A DNA stretch of 64,000 nucleotides, from contig JAJFJQ010000032.1 in assembly GCA_021773835.1 (NCBI GenBank), positions 61,635 to 125,634 of the forward strand, written 5' to 3'. The notes beneath the pieces are model-generated. The model had not been told where the DNA came from. It saw only the letters and a program-made list of their open reading frames with translations, and ran no database searches. A program made the translations under genes and the position numbers. Positions within the stretch are counted from its first letter, which is position 1. Each line of letters begins with the position of its first letter. The DNA is from Gammaproteobacteria bacterium (lineage in GTDB: Bacteria > Pseudomonadota > Gammaproteobacteria > Ga0077536). Below, in pieces: positions 47,758 through 57,936 of the stretch.

Positions 47758-48233
47758 GAACTGCCGGCCAAGTACGCGTTATGTTCGTGTGTACGGGGAA
47801 CTTATGTCGCTCGCCGATCGCAGAGGGGATCCTACGCGCACGCGCGGCGGACGCGGGATTCGCCGAATCGGCGTTGGTGGATTCCACGGGGATCCACGCC
47901 GAAATTGGACGCGCCCCGGAGCCATTAGCGATTGAAGTGGCGAGTGAATACGGCGCGGATATCTCCGCATTATCTTCGCGTCCATTTGACCCGCAGGACT
48001 TTGGGCGATTTGACCATTTCATCGCAATGGACTTGGGGCATTTGGATTTTCTGCAGGCGACCTGCCCACAAGACTCAAGCGTTGATATTAAATTGCTGCT
48101 GGACGATGTGGGCGACTTTAAAAAACTCGAGGTCCCGGATCCGTACCTGCAAGATCGAAGCGCTTATGAATTCTCGGCACGTCTCATTAACATTGGAATC
48201 GACCATCTCGTCAAACGAGTGTTCCCGCAATGA
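47754..48233 (+). CDS. Low-molecular-weight protein tyrosine phosphatase
   Basis: A 159-residue LMW-PTP. The P-loop CTGNLCRSP (CX5R, nucleophile Cys13) is at the N-terminus, and the general-acid aspartate is in VPDPYL near residue 128. It removes phosphate from phosphotyrosine; relatives regulate polysaccharide kinases or detoxify arsenate. Coupled to kdsB by a four-base overlap, it is the last gene of the comEC-to-kdsB run and is convergent with infA. Confidence 0.93.
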   Translation: MRTAGQVRVMFVCTGNLCRSPIAEGILRARAADAGFAESALVDSTGIHAEIGRAPEPLAIEVASEYGADISALSSRPFDPQDFGRFDHFIAMDLGHLDFLQATCPQDSSVDIKLLLDDVGDFKKLEVPDPYLQDRSAYEFSARLINIGIDHLVKRVFPQ

Positions 48234-48260
48234 TTAGACCTACCTTCCGGCGTTTGGTGT

Positions 48261-48479
48261 TTAGCGTTCTCGGTAAGTGATCCGGCCCTTTGTCAGGTCG
48301 TATGGTGTGAGTTCTACGGTAACGGTGTCACCAGTCAGGATCCGAATGTAGTGTTTACGCATCTTGCCGGAGATATGTGCCATCACGACGTGGCCATTTT
48401 CAAGTTCGACTCGAAACATGGTGTTCGGCAAGGTTTCCACAACCGTGCCTTGCATTTCAATGTGTTCTTCTTTCGCCAT
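48261..48479 (-). CDS. infA: Translation initiation factor IF-1
   Basis: A 72-residue S1-like OB-fold protein: [32 protein letters not shown] with the usual [29 protein letters not shown] end. Length and sequence are those of standard IF-1, which blocks the ribosomal A site during initiation. It lies downstream of bpt and aat on the same strand with a 126-base gap that shows no gene, so it may have its own promoter. Confidence 0.98.
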   Translation of the reverse strand: MAKEEHIEMQGTVVETLPNTMFRVELENGHVVMAHISGKMRKHYIRILTGDTVTVELTPYDLTKGRITYRER

Positions 48480-48605
48480 GCGACCTCGTTCGGCGCCGGG
48501 GGTCGGCGCTCTGATGAGCGCGCTATTGTGCCTTAATCGAACAAGCAGCGTAAAGCTCGGCAGCTTGAACGGAGATCGGCGTCGCGCCGGCGACCATGCT
48601 TGAAT

Positions 48606-49358
48606 TTAGTCATTCGTGTCGGGTTTTGCCACAATGTGGCCGAGCGGCGGAGAACGCCACGCGCCATTGACGTAGCATTGGTGCGGCGTGAATTCGGTCT
48701 TATACGCCATTTTTCTGCATGCTTCGATCCAATATCCGAGATAGAGCCACTTCAATCCTAGGGATTTCGCGATCGCAATTTCTTGCAGTATGGCGTAGCG
48801 TCCAAGACCGCGTTCTGGCTTTGTCGGATCGAAAAACGTGTAAACCGCCGATAGACCGTCTTCAAGGTGGTCGACGACCGATACGGCATACAAATCTTGC
48901 CCACTTTTAATTTCGTAGAAAGTCGTGGTCGCCCAATTAGCCGTAAGAAAATCCATGTAGCTATCCGGATCCGGGTTTTCCATTCCGCCGCCGGCATGTC
49001 TCGTAGTGACGTAGCGAGCGTATAGATCAAAATGCTGCGGGTCGTACGCCGGCTCACACGCGTGAATCGAAAGATCGCTGTTGCGCCGTAAATTACGGCG
49101 GTGGGCGCGACGTGGTGTGAATTCTGCGACCGGCACTCGGATCGGTATACACGCATCGCAAGAAGGACACTTCGGACGATATATGTGCCCGCCGCTGCGG
49201 CGAAAACCGTGTTCTGACAGCATGCTGTAGGTGGCGGTATCGGGGCGCATTCGCGGATCCACGAACAGCGTTACCGCGCGGCGATTGGGCAGGTAGCCAC
49301 AGGTATGGGGCGGTGTAGTGAAAAATCCTAAGGGCTGTGCGCGCGGTGGTTCAGTCAT
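48606..49358 (-). CDS. bpt: Aspartate/glutamate leucyltransferase (Ate/Bpt family)
   Basis: A 250-residue arginyltransferase-family protein. CGYLPNRRAVTLFVDP and RPKCPSCDACIPIRVPV carry the conserved cysteines, and YLGYWIEACRKMAYKTEFTPHQ is the C-terminal signature. Bacterial Bpt adds leucine to N-terminal Asp/Glu, marking proteins for ClpS-ClpAP. It overlaps aat by ATGA, pairing the two N-end-rule transferases in one operon, an order widespread in gammaproteobacteria. Confidence 0.95.
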   Translation of the reverse strand: MTEPPRAQPLGFFTTPPHTCGYLPNRRAVTLFVDPRMRPDTATYSMLSEHGFRRSGGHIYRPKCPSCDACIPIRVPVAEFTPRRAHRRNLRRNSDLSIHACEPAYDPQHFDLYARYVTTRHAGGGMENPDPDSYMDFLTANWATTTFYEIKSGQDLYAVSVVDHLEDGLSAVYTFFDPTKPERGLGRYAILQEIAIAKSLGLKWLYLGYWIEACRKMAYKTEFTPHQCYVNGAWRSPPLGHIVAKPDTND

Positions 49359-50065
49359 GAGCTAGCCCCGATTGTCCAAGCAGCCCGGTCCGGGCTGCTT
49401 GCGCAAAAACTTGATAGCAATGCGTCAAATTCGCAACGACGTATTTTGATTGCGCCGAGTGACGCGAGATGTGCATTGTGGACCTGACAATCGATCAATT
49501 TATAACCCCATTCCAACAAACTCGTAGCAAGCGTAACCATGGCCACTTTAGATGCGTCCGTGCGCTCGCTAAACATAGATTCACCAAAAAACACCTGGCC
49601 GATCGCTACGCCGTAGAGGCCACCAACAAGTTTATCCGCTGCCCAACATTCTATCGAATGCGCGTACCCGTGCCGATGGAGATTCTCGTATGCAGTCATC
49701 ATTGACGCCGTGATCCAGGTACCCGATTGATTGCGACGCGGGGCAGCACAGCCGCGTACAACTTGGTCGAATGCCTGGTCGATGGTGATGTTAAATGCTT
49801 TTCGTTTGAGCGTTTGACGCAGTGAGCGGGATATCTTGAGGCCGTCAGGATACATCACCGAACGGGGATCGGGCGCCCACCATAAGATCGGCTGCTGATC
49901 CGAAAACCACGGAAATATGCCGTTTTGATAAGCCGCAATGAGTCGTTCCGGTGTGAGATCACCCCCGGCTGCGAGCAATCCATCCGGTTCTGTTAACGCT
50001 TCGGACGTGTCAGGGAAATCGTCGGCGACTTTGTTCGCGCGGATCCAATACAGCGGACTACCCAT
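49355..50065 (-). CDS. aat: Leucyl/phenylalanyl-tRNA--protein transferase
   Basis: A 236-residue GNAT-like transferase with the family core AYQNGIFPWFSDQQPILWWAPDPRSV and LVGGLYGVAIGQVFFGESMFS. It adds Leu or Phe to N-terminal Arg/Lys of proteins for degradation. Its length is normal for Aat and its stop overlaps bpt. Upstream, a GNAT/FemAB-like gene ends 10 bases away, so all may be co-transcribed. Confidence 0.96.
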   Translation of the reverse strand: MGSPLYWIRANKVADDFPDTSEALTEPDGLLAAGGDLTPERLIAAYQNGIFPWFSDQQPILWWAPDPRSVMYPDGLKISRSLRQTLKRKAFNITIDQAFDQVVRGCAAPRRNQSGTWITASMMTAYENLHRHGYAHSIECWAADKLVGGLYGVAIGQVFFGESMFSERTDASKVAMVTLATSLLEWGYKLIDCQVHNAHLASLGAIKIRRCEFDALLSSFCASSPDRAAWTIGASS

Positions 50066-50075
50066 GGTGTATGAA

Positions 50076-51251
50076 TCACTCCGGCGTATCGTCGAAGCGG
50101 ATAGATTGATCCAATTCGGGTAGCTTTTTATATGGGGAGTGTCCCGAAACCTCTTGCACGTAGCTATCGATGTGCTGTGTTTCCCGTTGTAGAAACTCCG
50201 CTATTGCGTCGCGAAAGCGTGGGTCATCGATCCAATGTGCGGACCAGGTCGTTACTGGATCGAAACCACGCATGATCTTGTGCTCGCCTTGCGCGCCGGC
50301 GTCAAATCTGTGTAATTTTTCGTTGATACAGAACTCAATTGTTTGGTAGTAACACAACTCGAAATGAAGCTGCTTGAAGTGTTGTGAACAGCCCCAATGT
50401 CGCCCATACAACGTGTCCGAGCCGCGCATCGAGAACGAACCGGCGACGTATTCACCTTCGTGCTTGCCTAATATCAGTAGTGGTGCCTGTGGCATTGATT
50501 CTGACAGATAGTTGAAAAACGACTCGGTCAGGCGCGGTTCACCCCATTTGCGGTAAAACGTCGAGCAGTAGAATTTGTGGAATATCGACCAGTGTGCCCT
50601 TGTTATTGCGTCCCCATGGAGTACTTCGATCTCGATGCCCGGCGCGCTGGCATCACGCCGTTCGCGTCGAATTTGTTTACGGCGTTTGGAATTCAACGCC
50701 TGTAGGAATTGATCAAATGATTCATAGTCACGGTTGAACCAGTGGTATTGGCAGCCGGCGCGGATCAATAAATCCTGTTCCTTGAGCCGCGTGATTTGCT
50801 CATCGTTCGGAAACAGCAGGTGAAGCGAGGAGGCGCCGTGAGCGCTCACAAGTTCGATCGCCGCGTCGGTAAGCGCGGGCGCGGCAATATCTAGGTGGCG
50901 CGGATCGGACACAAGTATGCGGTTGCCGCTTGCTGGCGTGAATGGAATCGCGGATACCAACTTGGGATAATAGCTTCCGCCGGCGCGCTCAAAGGCATCG
51001 GCCCAAGCCCAATCAAAGACGAACTCGCCGTAGGAGTTTGTGCGTAAGTACAACGGCATCGCGGCGTATAAAACGTCATCGTTGTCACGCAACAGGATAT
51101 GGGTGCCGTACCACCCCTGCGGTTTCAAGCAGTCGTGAAGTTCTAAGCCGTGTAGAAACTCGTGTGATACGAATGGATCCCCCGCGCAATTGAGGCGGTT
51201 CCACTCGTCGACCCCAACCTCGTCGAGCGAATTAATCACTTCCAGTTTCAT
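50076..51251 (-). CDS. FemAB-like GNAT family protein (DUF482/COG3146)
   Basis: A 391-residue protein of the COG3146 peptidoglycan-biosynthesis-like family. Landmarks are the N-terminal DEVGVDEWNRL, DPFVSHEFLHGLE, and the C-terminal MRGSDTLYGRHWGCSQHFKQLHFELCYYQTIEFCI with RFDAGAQGEHKIMRGF. The fold is a double GNAT like FemAB. Its substrate is not known. It is upstream of aat in a minus-strand run and distinct in sequence from the acyltransferase at 2-3 kb. Confidence 0.88.
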   Translation of the reverse strand: MKLEVINSLDEVGVDEWNRLNCAGDPFVSHEFLHGLELHDCLKPQGWYGTHILLRDNDDVLYAAMPLYLRTNSYGEFVFDWAWADAFERAGGSYYPKLVSAIPFTPASGNRILVSDPRHLDIAAPALTDAAIELVSAHGASSLHLLFPNDEQITRLKEQDLLIRAGCQYHWFNRDYESFDQFLQALNSKRRKQIRRERRDASAPGIEIEVLHGDAITRAHWSIFHKFYCSTFYRKWGEPRLTESFFNYLSESMPQAPLLILGKHEGEYVAGSFSMRGSDTLYGRHWGCSQHFKQLHFELCYYQTIEFCINEKLHRFDAGAQGEHKIMRGFDPVTTWSAHWIDDPRFRDAIAEFLQRETQHIDSYVQEVSGHSPYKKLPELDQSIRFDDTPE

Positions 51252-51260
51252 GGTTGGCGC

Positions 51261-51761
51261 TTACTCGACAAGAATGCGAATATCGGATCCGAGCGCATGC
51301 GTTAGCGCTTGCTTAGAGCTAGCCAATGAGAAGCTTAATTGGCGATACTGCCCGCTCTTAATGGTGTATCGGAACGTCACCTGATTGCCATTCATAAAGC
51401 GATGCAAGATCAACGAAGTGATCTCGGAATCGTCGATTTGGCCAAGCAAATAAGTGGCGCGTTTGGCGACGACTGCACATCGGTAGCCAACTTCAAAATG
51501 ATGCATCGGTTTGCGCTGGTCGATCTGAAACGTTGGGCAACTCGACTCCGCAAATGTTTCGAACCCCGGACCAAGTACAAACCGCAAAAACACGGTACTT
51601 CGGTCGCCGACATAGACTTCTACGCGTTGCCCGCTGTTATTGTTGACATACGCCACCGGGTTCAATCCCAACTCCACTTGGTCGCGAAACGTCCAGGCCG
51701 ACATCGCGCTGTGGGAATTGACCGTAAAAAGAACCAATACGAATAGACGTCTTGCCGCCAC
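51261..51761 (-). CDS. Unrecognised secreted protein
   Basis: A 166-residue protein with a signal peptide (RRLFVLVLFTVNSHSAMSA). The mature part is beta-rich, with two cysteines (SSCPTFQID and YRCAVVAKR) that could form a disulfide, and a pattern (NGNQVTFRYTIKSGQYRQLSFSLASSKQAL) resembling periplasmic IalB-like or similar small beta proteins, without enough similarity to name a family. It ends nine bases before the FemAB-like gene. Confidence 0.65.
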   Translation of the reverse strand: MAARRLFVLVLFTVNSHSAMSAWTFRDQVELGLNPVAYVNNNSGQRVEVYVGDRSTVFLRFVLGPGFETFAESSCPTFQIDQRKPMHHFEVGYRCAVVAKRATYLLGQIDDSEITSLILHRFMNGNQVTFRYTIKSGQYRQLSFSLASSKQALTHALGSDIRILVE

Positions 51762-51868
51762 AATTCTTGCCTCTTGGGGTGGCTCGAAATGCTATCACAG
51801 TCGGGTCCCGCATTCGTCCTACGGGACCGCGGAGCGTGTTTAATATAGGGTAGACGTGGTCAGACGCT

Positions 51869-52207
51869 TCAGCTTTTGGGCGGGTCTTGAGGGCCCGTAT
51901 AGACCGGAAACGGCGCAACGTTTCCGCTGGTTCCGGTAGCATCCATAATTTTGGGGTGGCCCGTTTTTTCAACCTCGTCGATGCGCACGACCGAATGAAT
52001 CGGGATATAGGTGCGCCGTACGCCGCTAAATTCTGACTTCAAATTTTCTTCCGATGGATCAACGACGACGGACGACTTCTCGCCAAACAAGAGTTCTTCG
52101 ATTTCGATGAATCCGAATAGACCGCTTTGATGTACGTTGCGGGCATATATCTCGTACACCTTGCCTTGATTGTGGAAGGTGACGCGGTAAGTACTTTTCT
52201 TACTCAT
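51869..52207 (-). CDS. DUF1820-family protein
   Basis: A 112-residue protein of DUF1820. The opening is YRVTFHNQGKVYEIYARNV, then SGLFGFIEIEELLFGE and RTYIPIHSVVRIDEVEK, which are the family core. The tail (NVAPFPVYTGP) is also typical. Function is unknown. The start at ATG 52207 fits the family; an extension to 52249 adds 14 atypical residues. Confidence 0.9.
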   Translation of the reverse strand: MSKKSTYRVTFHNQGKVYEIYARNVHQSGLFGFIEIEELLFGEKSSVVVDPSEENLKSEFSGVRRTYIPIHSVVRIDEVEKTGHPKIMDATGTSGNVAPFPVYTGPQDPPKS

Positions 52208-52281
52208 TGACAGGTCATTGCAGCGAAACAAGGGCGCGGATCGTAGCATATTCTGTCAAAGTGCCGAGGTCTGGTTCCAAT

Positions 52282-53787
52282 CTATCCATAGGTCAGGCCT
52301 CCCTGTGGGCCTAGTGGGATATCGAGCACCACCCAGCCGAGCAGCATCGCGATCCAAACCACGGCGAACGCAGCCGCGTACGGTAGCATCAGCGCAACGA
52401 CGGTACCTATTCCGGCGGTACTTATGAAACGCTGAATGAGCGCAACGATTATTACCATGTAAGGGTTTAGTGGCGTGATGACATTTGTGATCGAATCGCC
52501 AACGCGATAGGCAACTTGCGTCAACTCAGGGCTTATACCGACGTACATAAACATCGGTACAAATACAGGCGCGAAAAACGCGTACTTTGCGGAAGCCGAA
52601 CCAACTAGTAGGTTGCCGACCATCACCACCACAACAAATATGAAGATAAGTGCCCAAATTGGGATCTCTAGCTCGGTTAAAACGCCGCCGCCGCTAATCG
52701 CCAGCATCTCGCCGAGGTTTGAATATTTAAATGATGCGATAAATTGGGCGGCGAAAAATGCGAGCACAATATAGGGGCCGAGTTCCGCTAGCGTTTTGCC
52801 CATCGCCGCGGCCACATCACGGTTATCGCGAAATCTGCCGCTGACATAACCGTAGACAACGCCGGGTACGAGAAATAATACAAAGAGTACTGGCACGGTA
52901 GCTTCCACCCAGCGCGGAAATCGATTTCCCACGCCGTGCAATGGTGCGCCAGGTAGCACCGTGATCACAGCAACGGCGATTGCCGCAGCCAATAGGGCAA
53001 TTAGGGCATGGCGCATCGCGCGAGCGTCGCTAGCTTGGTTGAGGTTGAAGGTGCTCGGATCTATCGTCACTCGATTTGCGCGTGGCTCAATCCAAATTGC
53101 GGTCACGGTCCAGCCAACTAGCGTTAGGACTACGGTCGAGGCGGCCATAAACCACCAATTCGCGGTAACCGCGACGCGGTAACTGGGATCAATCACGTGG
53201 GCCGCGGATTCGGTAAATCCGGCTAATAAGGGATCAACCGCGGTGATGACGAGGTTGGCGCTAAATCCGGCGGAAATTCCGGCAAACGCGGCAGCGATTC
53301 CGACCAGTGGCGAGCGGCCACTGAGGAGGAACAGCAGTGCCGCGATCGGGGGAAGGACAACGTAGCCGGCGTCAAGGCCGAGCGACGATACGATACCGAG
53401 GAAAACGATCGTTGGGGTCAGTGCCCGGGGACTCACGCGGTTGGCCAACGTACTGAGCAGATCAGGAATGAAACCACTGCGCTCAGCAACGCCTATCCCG
53501 AGCATGCCGACAAGAACGATGCCGAGCGGTGGAAATTGTATGAAATTCGTCACCAAATGACTGATCAGCCACCACACTCCGTCACTATCCAGCAGGCTTC
53601 TGGGTTCGACAACATCGGTTACCAAATCGCCGGCGGCTGTACCTGGCAAAACTTTCGGGACCGACCACCCGACGTAAACGGCGAAGGCCGACAGCAGGAT
53701 AACCAGCACGGTCGCCAGGGCAAACATTGTTGCAGGATGCGGCAGTCGATTGCCGAGATGTTCGATGCGGTCGAGGAACGTCGACAT
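52282..53787 (-). CDS. AbgT-family transporter
   Basis: A 501-residue polytopic membrane protein with about a dozen helices. N-terminal RIEHLGNRLPHPATMFAL, the reentrant-hairpin segment SSLGLDAGYVVLPPIAALLF and AAFAGISAGFSANLVI, and FAPVFVPMFMYVGISPELTQVAYRVGDSITNVITPLNPYM identify AbgT. Members import p-aminobenzoyl-glutamate or export sulfonamides and folate-like compounds. No abgA/abgB amidohydrolase genes are adjacent. The substrate is unproven. Confidence 0.93.
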   Translation of the reverse strand: MSTFLDRIEHLGNRLPHPATMFALATVLVILLSAFAVYVGWSVPKVLPGTAAGDLVTDVVEPRSLLDSDGVWWLISHLVTNFIQFPPLGIVLVGMLGIGVAERSGFIPDLLSTLANRVSPRALTPTIVFLGIVSSLGLDAGYVVLPPIAALLFLLSGRSPLVGIAAAFAGISAGFSANLVITAVDPLLAGFTESAAHVIDPSYRVAVTANWWFMAASTVVLTLVGWTVTAIWIEPRANRVTIDPSTFNLNQASDARAMRHALIALLAAAIAVAVITVLPGAPLHGVGNRFPRWVEATVPVLFVLFLVPGVVYGYVSGRFRDNRDVAAAMGKTLAELGPYIVLAFFAAQFIASFKYSNLGEMLAISGGGVLTELEIPIWALIFIFVVVVMVGNLLVGSASAKYAFFAPVFVPMFMYVGISPELTQVAYRVGDSITNVITPLNPYMVIIVALIQRFISTAGIGTVVALMLPYAAAFAVVWIAMLLGWVVLDIPLGPQGGLTYG

Positions 53788-53796
53788 CGCTAACCG

Positions 53797-54525
53797 CTAA
53801 AGGTCGACGGTCTTGGTCGCGGAGAAGCCTTCCACAATTTGATAGCCAGTGTAGCCTCTGGGGTTACACAGTACGCGGGTTTCATCGTGACAGTAATCGA
53901 TGACGGCATGCACGTGCCCATGGATCCACAGGTCAATGTCATATCGTGCTATGAGGTCATCGAGTCGGTTGCAGTAAGTCGCGCTGTAGCCCGCGCTGCT
54001 ATTCATCGGCCAACTGCGCATTGTTGGAGCGTGATGAGTTACGACAACTGTTTTTCCATCGTGTGGGCGGTCTAATTCACGGGCGAGCCAAAAACGGGAT
54101 TCCCAATTGATATCGTATAGTTGCTCTGGTTTTAGTTCACGCGACGCGCAGCGGATCTGCTGGTAATCGTTCATATTTCGTTTCGCTTCTTCCATCACAT
54201 CGTCGCTACCATCGAGGTAGTCGGTCCATAATGTCGCACCGAGGAAACGCACACCATTGATTTCAACGGCTTCATTCTCGAGGAAGCGCACTTTAGACGA
54301 CGCCGTGAGTTCCGCTATTGCGACACGCGTGTGGACAATGTCGCCGCCGTAGTATTCGTGGTTACCCGCGACATATATCGTCGGTTTGTCTAATGCGATT
54401 AACCATTCGATGCCTTGCAGACCGACGCCGATATCACCAGCGGCAACAATGACGTCGGCATCCGTCTCGGCTCCGTCGAAATCGCCAAATTCGAGATGAA
54501 TATCGGAAAAGAATTGTATCTTCAA
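53797..54525 (-). CDS. Calcineurin-like metallophosphoesterase
   Basis: A 242-residue phosphoesterase with the metal motifs FSDIHLEFG, AAGDIGVG, GNHEYYGG, VTHHAPTM and GHVHAVIDY in order. It resembles the uncharacterised group often called serine/threonine-like metallophosphoesterases. Substrate is unknown, and it is unlike CpdA at 37.9 kb in motif spacing. It is 56 bases after the alpha/beta hydrolase on the same strand. Confidence 0.88.
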   Translation of the reverse strand: MKIQFFSDIHLEFGDFDGAETDADVIVAAGDIGVGLQGIEWLIALDKPTIYVAGNHEYYGGDIVHTRVAIAELTASSKVRFLENEAVEINGVRFLGATLWTDYLDGSDDVMEEAKRNMNDYQQIRCASRELKPEQLYDINWESRFWLARELDRPHDGKTVVVTHHAPTMRSWPMNSSAGYSATYCNRLDDLIARYDIDLWIHGHVHAVIDYCHDETRVLCNPRGYTGYQIVEGFSATKTVDL

Positions 54526-54581
54526 AGCGTGGGGTTACTTTTTGTTTTTCTATGGAGCTAGCGGCAAGATTGTCATGAGAC

Positions 54582-55460
54582 CTAATCAGCGTCAATTGTA
54601 GCGCTCGTTTGGGTTGCGACGATAAAGCGTTGCATGGTCTCGTAGTATGTGTCGCCAGCCTCAATAAAAGCCCGATTGTGTGAGCCCGTTAAGCGGTAGA
54701 ACTGCTTTGGCGGCGTAGCCGCGTCAAATAAACGTTGACCGTGCTGAGGCGGGATCAACTCGTCGTCGTCGCTGTGTACTATCAACAGCGGCGCCTCGAG
54801 CTTAGCGATGGTCGTGACACTTGGATAGCGGTGGCGCAGTAAGAGTCGGGTGGGTAAGTAAGGATAAATGTCGGCGGCCATATCGCTGAGCGAGGTAAAT
54901 GTGGATTCCACTATCACTGCACGCGGTGAAGTCTGTGACGCCAGTTCTATCGCAACCGCCCCACCGAGAGAGCGACCGTAGATGATGATGTCCTTGGCGC
55001 GCTGATTTTGCTCCTGAATTAAGTAGTGCCATGCGGCGCGAGCATCAACGATCGTGCCCTTGGCGCTTGGCTGTCCGGTGCTCCGTCCATATCCGCGGTA
55101 ATCGAGCATCAGCACGTTCAGGCCCATGGCATGCAAGCGTTCGAGCGTGAGGGGACGGTCGGAGATGTTGCCAGCGTTGCCGTGGAGAAATAATACCGTG
55201 CCGGCGGCCCGCGGGTGCGGCACGAACCAGCCATGCAGAGTTTCTCCGTCGGTGCTCCCTATGGCCGCGTCTACGTAGGCGAGACCCTGGTCTGCCGGTG
55301 TCGTGGTGAGTTCTCGGGTGGGGTGGAAGATCAGCCGCGCTTGGTAGAAATAGATCAGTAACGACACGCCTACCCAGGCGCAAGCCACGGAGATAGTTAG
55401 GAATTTCAGCATACCGACAGGCGCGCTAGCGACCACCTTCGACCAACTTTCTGAGTGCAT
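54582..55460 (-). CDS. Membrane-anchored alpha/beta hydrolase (ABHD13/BEM46-like)
   Basis: A 292-residue hydrolase. An N-terminal membrane anchor (FLTISVACAWVGVSLLIYFYQ) precedes IFHPTRE, and the oxyanion segment FLHGNAGNISDR is followed by DYRGYGRSTGQ, the nucleophile elbow GRSLGGAVAIELA, the acid in HSDDDELIPPQ, and the catalytic His in TGSHNRAF. The substrate is unknown. Start at ATG 55460; ATG 55412 is possible and still keeps the anchor. Confidence 0.88.
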   Translation of the reverse strand: MHSESWSKVVASAPVGMLKFLTISVACAWVGVSLLIYFYQARLIFHPTRELTTTPADQGLAYVDAAIGSTDGETLHGWFVPHPRAAGTVLFLHGNAGNISDRPLTLERLHAMGLNVLMLDYRGYGRSTGQPSAKGTIVDARAAWHYLIQEQNQRAKDIIIYGRSLGGAVAIELASQTSPRAVIVESTFTSLSDMAADIYPYLPTRLLLRHRYPSVTTIAKLEAPLLIVHSDDDELIPPQHGQRLFDAATPPKQFYRLTGSHNRAFIEAGDTYYETMQRFIVATQTSATIDAD

Positions 55461-55573
55461 TCCAACGGCTCAGATGGGGATGCGCTCCCTAGCCAAGGTG
55501 ATCTATAAAGGTTATTATAAAAATCTATAAGTAACATAGTGTTATTTGATCTATGGAGAAGTTGGATTAACAA

Positions 55574-57877
55574 ATGGCGCAAGCAATTCGCAAGCAGCCA
55601 AGCTTAACCGAACCGGTATCGTCCCACGTGGTACAACGGGTCAAAGAAGCGATCCTAATCGCCTTGGGCGGGATCGCGCTATTTTTGCTCATCGCACTGT
55701 GGTCGCACCATCCGTCAGATCCGGGTTGGTCGCACACGGGTACGGCGGACCCTATCCGCAACCATTGCGGGATTGTCGGCGCTTGGATCGCCGATATCTC
55801 CTTATACCTATTCGGTCGTTTCGCCTACGTGTTTCCGATCATGATCGGGTTTGCCGGTTGGGTGTTGTTCCGCGAACGGACCGAGGATAACGGCTGGGAC
55901 TACTTTTACCTCAGCGTGCGGGGTATCGGCTTCGTGTTTACCTTGACCATGGGTTGCGGATTGATCTGGGTTCGATCGGGCGCGTTGCTGGGCGATCTAC
56001 CACACACTGCCGGCGGCATCCTTGGAGACGTGGTCGGCGGCGTTGCGTTCGCCGTATTCGGTCAGGTTGGTGGCTCGTTACTAATGTTGGCGACATTTCT
56101 AACAGGGATGACACTATTTACCGGCCTATCGTGGTTGGCGGTTATGGACCACATTGGCTATTACACCCTGCGTAGCGTCGACTACGCCAAGGATTGGTCG
56201 GAAACCTTATTCGATTATATCCAGGGCCAACGGGCGCGGCGTGAACGCGTCGCGATTGTAAAAGAAGAAGTCAGCAAGCAAGAGCAACGTGCACCGGTGT
56301 ATATCGAACCGGTTATCACTGCGGTCACTGCCGGTGATCGCGTCGAGAAAGAAAAGCAGACGATCCTGTTTCGAGAGCCCGCGCAAACCTCATTACCTGC
56401 GCTGAACCTGCTTGATGATCCTGCCGTGAGCGTTGGTGGTTATTCGACCGAGGCGCTGGAAGCGATGTCACGGCAGGTTGAGCTAAAACTCAAGGATTTC
56501 GGAATTGAAGTCGAGGTCGTTGCGGTTCACCCTGGACCCGTGATCACGCGCTTTGAATTGCTACCTGCGCCGGGCGTTAAGGCGAGCAGAATCACGAATT
56601 TGTCCAAAGACTTGGCGCGTTCACTCTCCACGATTAGCGTTCGGGTGGTCGAGGTGATCCCCGGCAAGTCGGTTATTGGGCTCGAGATCCCGAATGAACG
56701 TCGCGAGATAGTGAGTTTGTCCGAGATCCTAAATTCGAAAGAGTATGATGCGAGCAACTCCAAGCTGACACTGTCTCTGGGTAAGGATATTGGGGGCAAA
56801 CCTGCGGTCGTTGACCTCGCCCGCATGCCTCATTTACTCGTCGCTGGCACGACCGGTGCCGGCAAATCGGTCGCACTCAACGCAATGATTTTGAGTCTTC
56901 TCTATAAATCAACGCCGGCAGATGTGCGCTTGATCATGATCGATCCTAAAATGCTTGAGCTGTCGGTGTACGAAGGCATCCCGGCATTATTGGCGCCAGT
57001 CGTAACAGACATGAAGGAAGCCGCAAACGCATTGCGTTGGTGCGTGGCCGAAATGGAACGCCGCTATCAATTGATGGCGGCGCTCGGCGTACGAAACATT
57101 GGTGGTTTCAATCGCAAAGTAGAAGACGCCATAAAAGCCAAAAAACCGATCCCTGACCCCTTGTTCAAGCAGGTTCTTGAGGACGATGAAATTCCGACGC
57201 TGGTGCCGCTACCGTACATAGTCGTTATCGTTGATGAACTCGCCGATATGATGATGACGGTGGGTAAAAAAGTTGAGGAGCTCATTGCGCGCCTCGCGCA
57301 GAAGGCGCGGGCAGCGGGGGTCCATTTGATCCTCGCGACGCAACGGCCGTCGGTCGATGTGATAACAGGACTAATTAAGGCCAACATTCCATCGCGCATC
57401 GCATTTCAGGTGTCATCGCGAGTCGATTCGCGGACGATATTGGACCAGATGGGTGCGGAAACCCTACTCGGACACGGCGACATGTTGTACTTACCACCGG
57501 GTACAGCCTTACCGTTACGTGTGCACGGCGCGTTTGTGTCAGACCAGGAAGTGCATAAGGTCGTCGAGCAGTTAAAGGCGAGTGGCAGCCCAGAATATAT
57601 CGACGATGTGTTAACAGGGCCTGGGGATGCAGCAGATGGGGCCGGTAGTGGCTTCGATACCGGAACCGACGACGAAGTCGACGAATTCTATGACCAAGCA
57701 GTACGCATCGTCACTGAAAGCCGCCGCGCATCCATCTCCGGTATCCAGCGCCGTTTGAAAATTGGTTATAACCGTGCGGCGCGTATGGTCGAGGAAATGG
57801 AACGCACTGGGGTAGTAGGTGAGCTACAATCTAATGGATCGCGCGAGGTCTTAGCGCCACCACCACCAAAAGATTAA
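55574..57877 (+). CDS. ftsK: DNA translocase FtsK
   Basis: A 767-residue divisome translocase. Four membrane helices lie in the first 170 residues, followed by a short linker. The motor domain has Walker [12 protein letters not shown] (near residue 425), [12 protein letters not shown] (Walker B) and [31 protein letters not shown]. The C-terminal gamma winged helix is present ([27 protein letters not shown]). It pumps chromosome ends to dif and activates XerCD. The linker is much shorter than in E. coli FtsK, as in SpoIIIE-like forms. Confidence 0.96.
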   Translation: MAQAIRKQPSLTEPVSSHVVQRVKEAILIALGGIALFLLIALWSHHPSDPGWSHTGTADPIRNHCGIVGAWIADISLYLFGRFAYVFPIMIGFAGWVLFRERTEDNGWDYFYLSVRGIGFVFTLTMGCGLIWVRSGALLGDLPHTAGGILGDVVGGVAFAVFGQVGGSLLMLATFLTGMTLFTGLSWLAVMDHIGYYTLRSVDYAKDWSETLFDYIQGQRARRERVAIVKEEVSKQEQRAPVYIEPVITAVTAGDRVEKEKQTILFREPAQTSLPALNLLDDPAVSVGGYSTEALEAMSRQVELKLKDFGIEVEVVAVHPGPVITRFELLPAPGVKASRITNLSKDLARSLSTISVRVVEVIPGKSVIGLEIPNERREIVSLSEILNSKEYDASNSKLTLSLGKDIGGKPAVVDLARMPHLLVAGTTGAGKSVALNAMILSLLYKSTPADVRLIMIDPKMLELSVYEGIPALLAPVVTDMKEAANALRWCVAEMERRYQLMAALGVRNIGGFNRKVEDAIKAKKPIPDPLFKQVLEDDEIPTLVPLPYIVVIVDELADMMMTVGKKVEELIARLAQKARAAGVHLILATQRPSVDVITGLIKANIPSRIAFQVSSRVDSRTILDQMGAETLLGHGDMLYLPPGTALPLRVHGAFVSDQEVHKVVEQLKASGSPEYIDDVLTGPGDAADGAGSGFDTGTDDEVDEFYDQAVRIVTESRRASISGIQRRLKIGYNRAARMVEEMERTGVVGELQSNGSREVLAPPPPKD

Positions 57878-57936
57878 CTGGTGTGGTTTACCGGTAGCGC
57901 ACTCATCGCAGACGGGCGGTTTCGGAACGCGCAGCC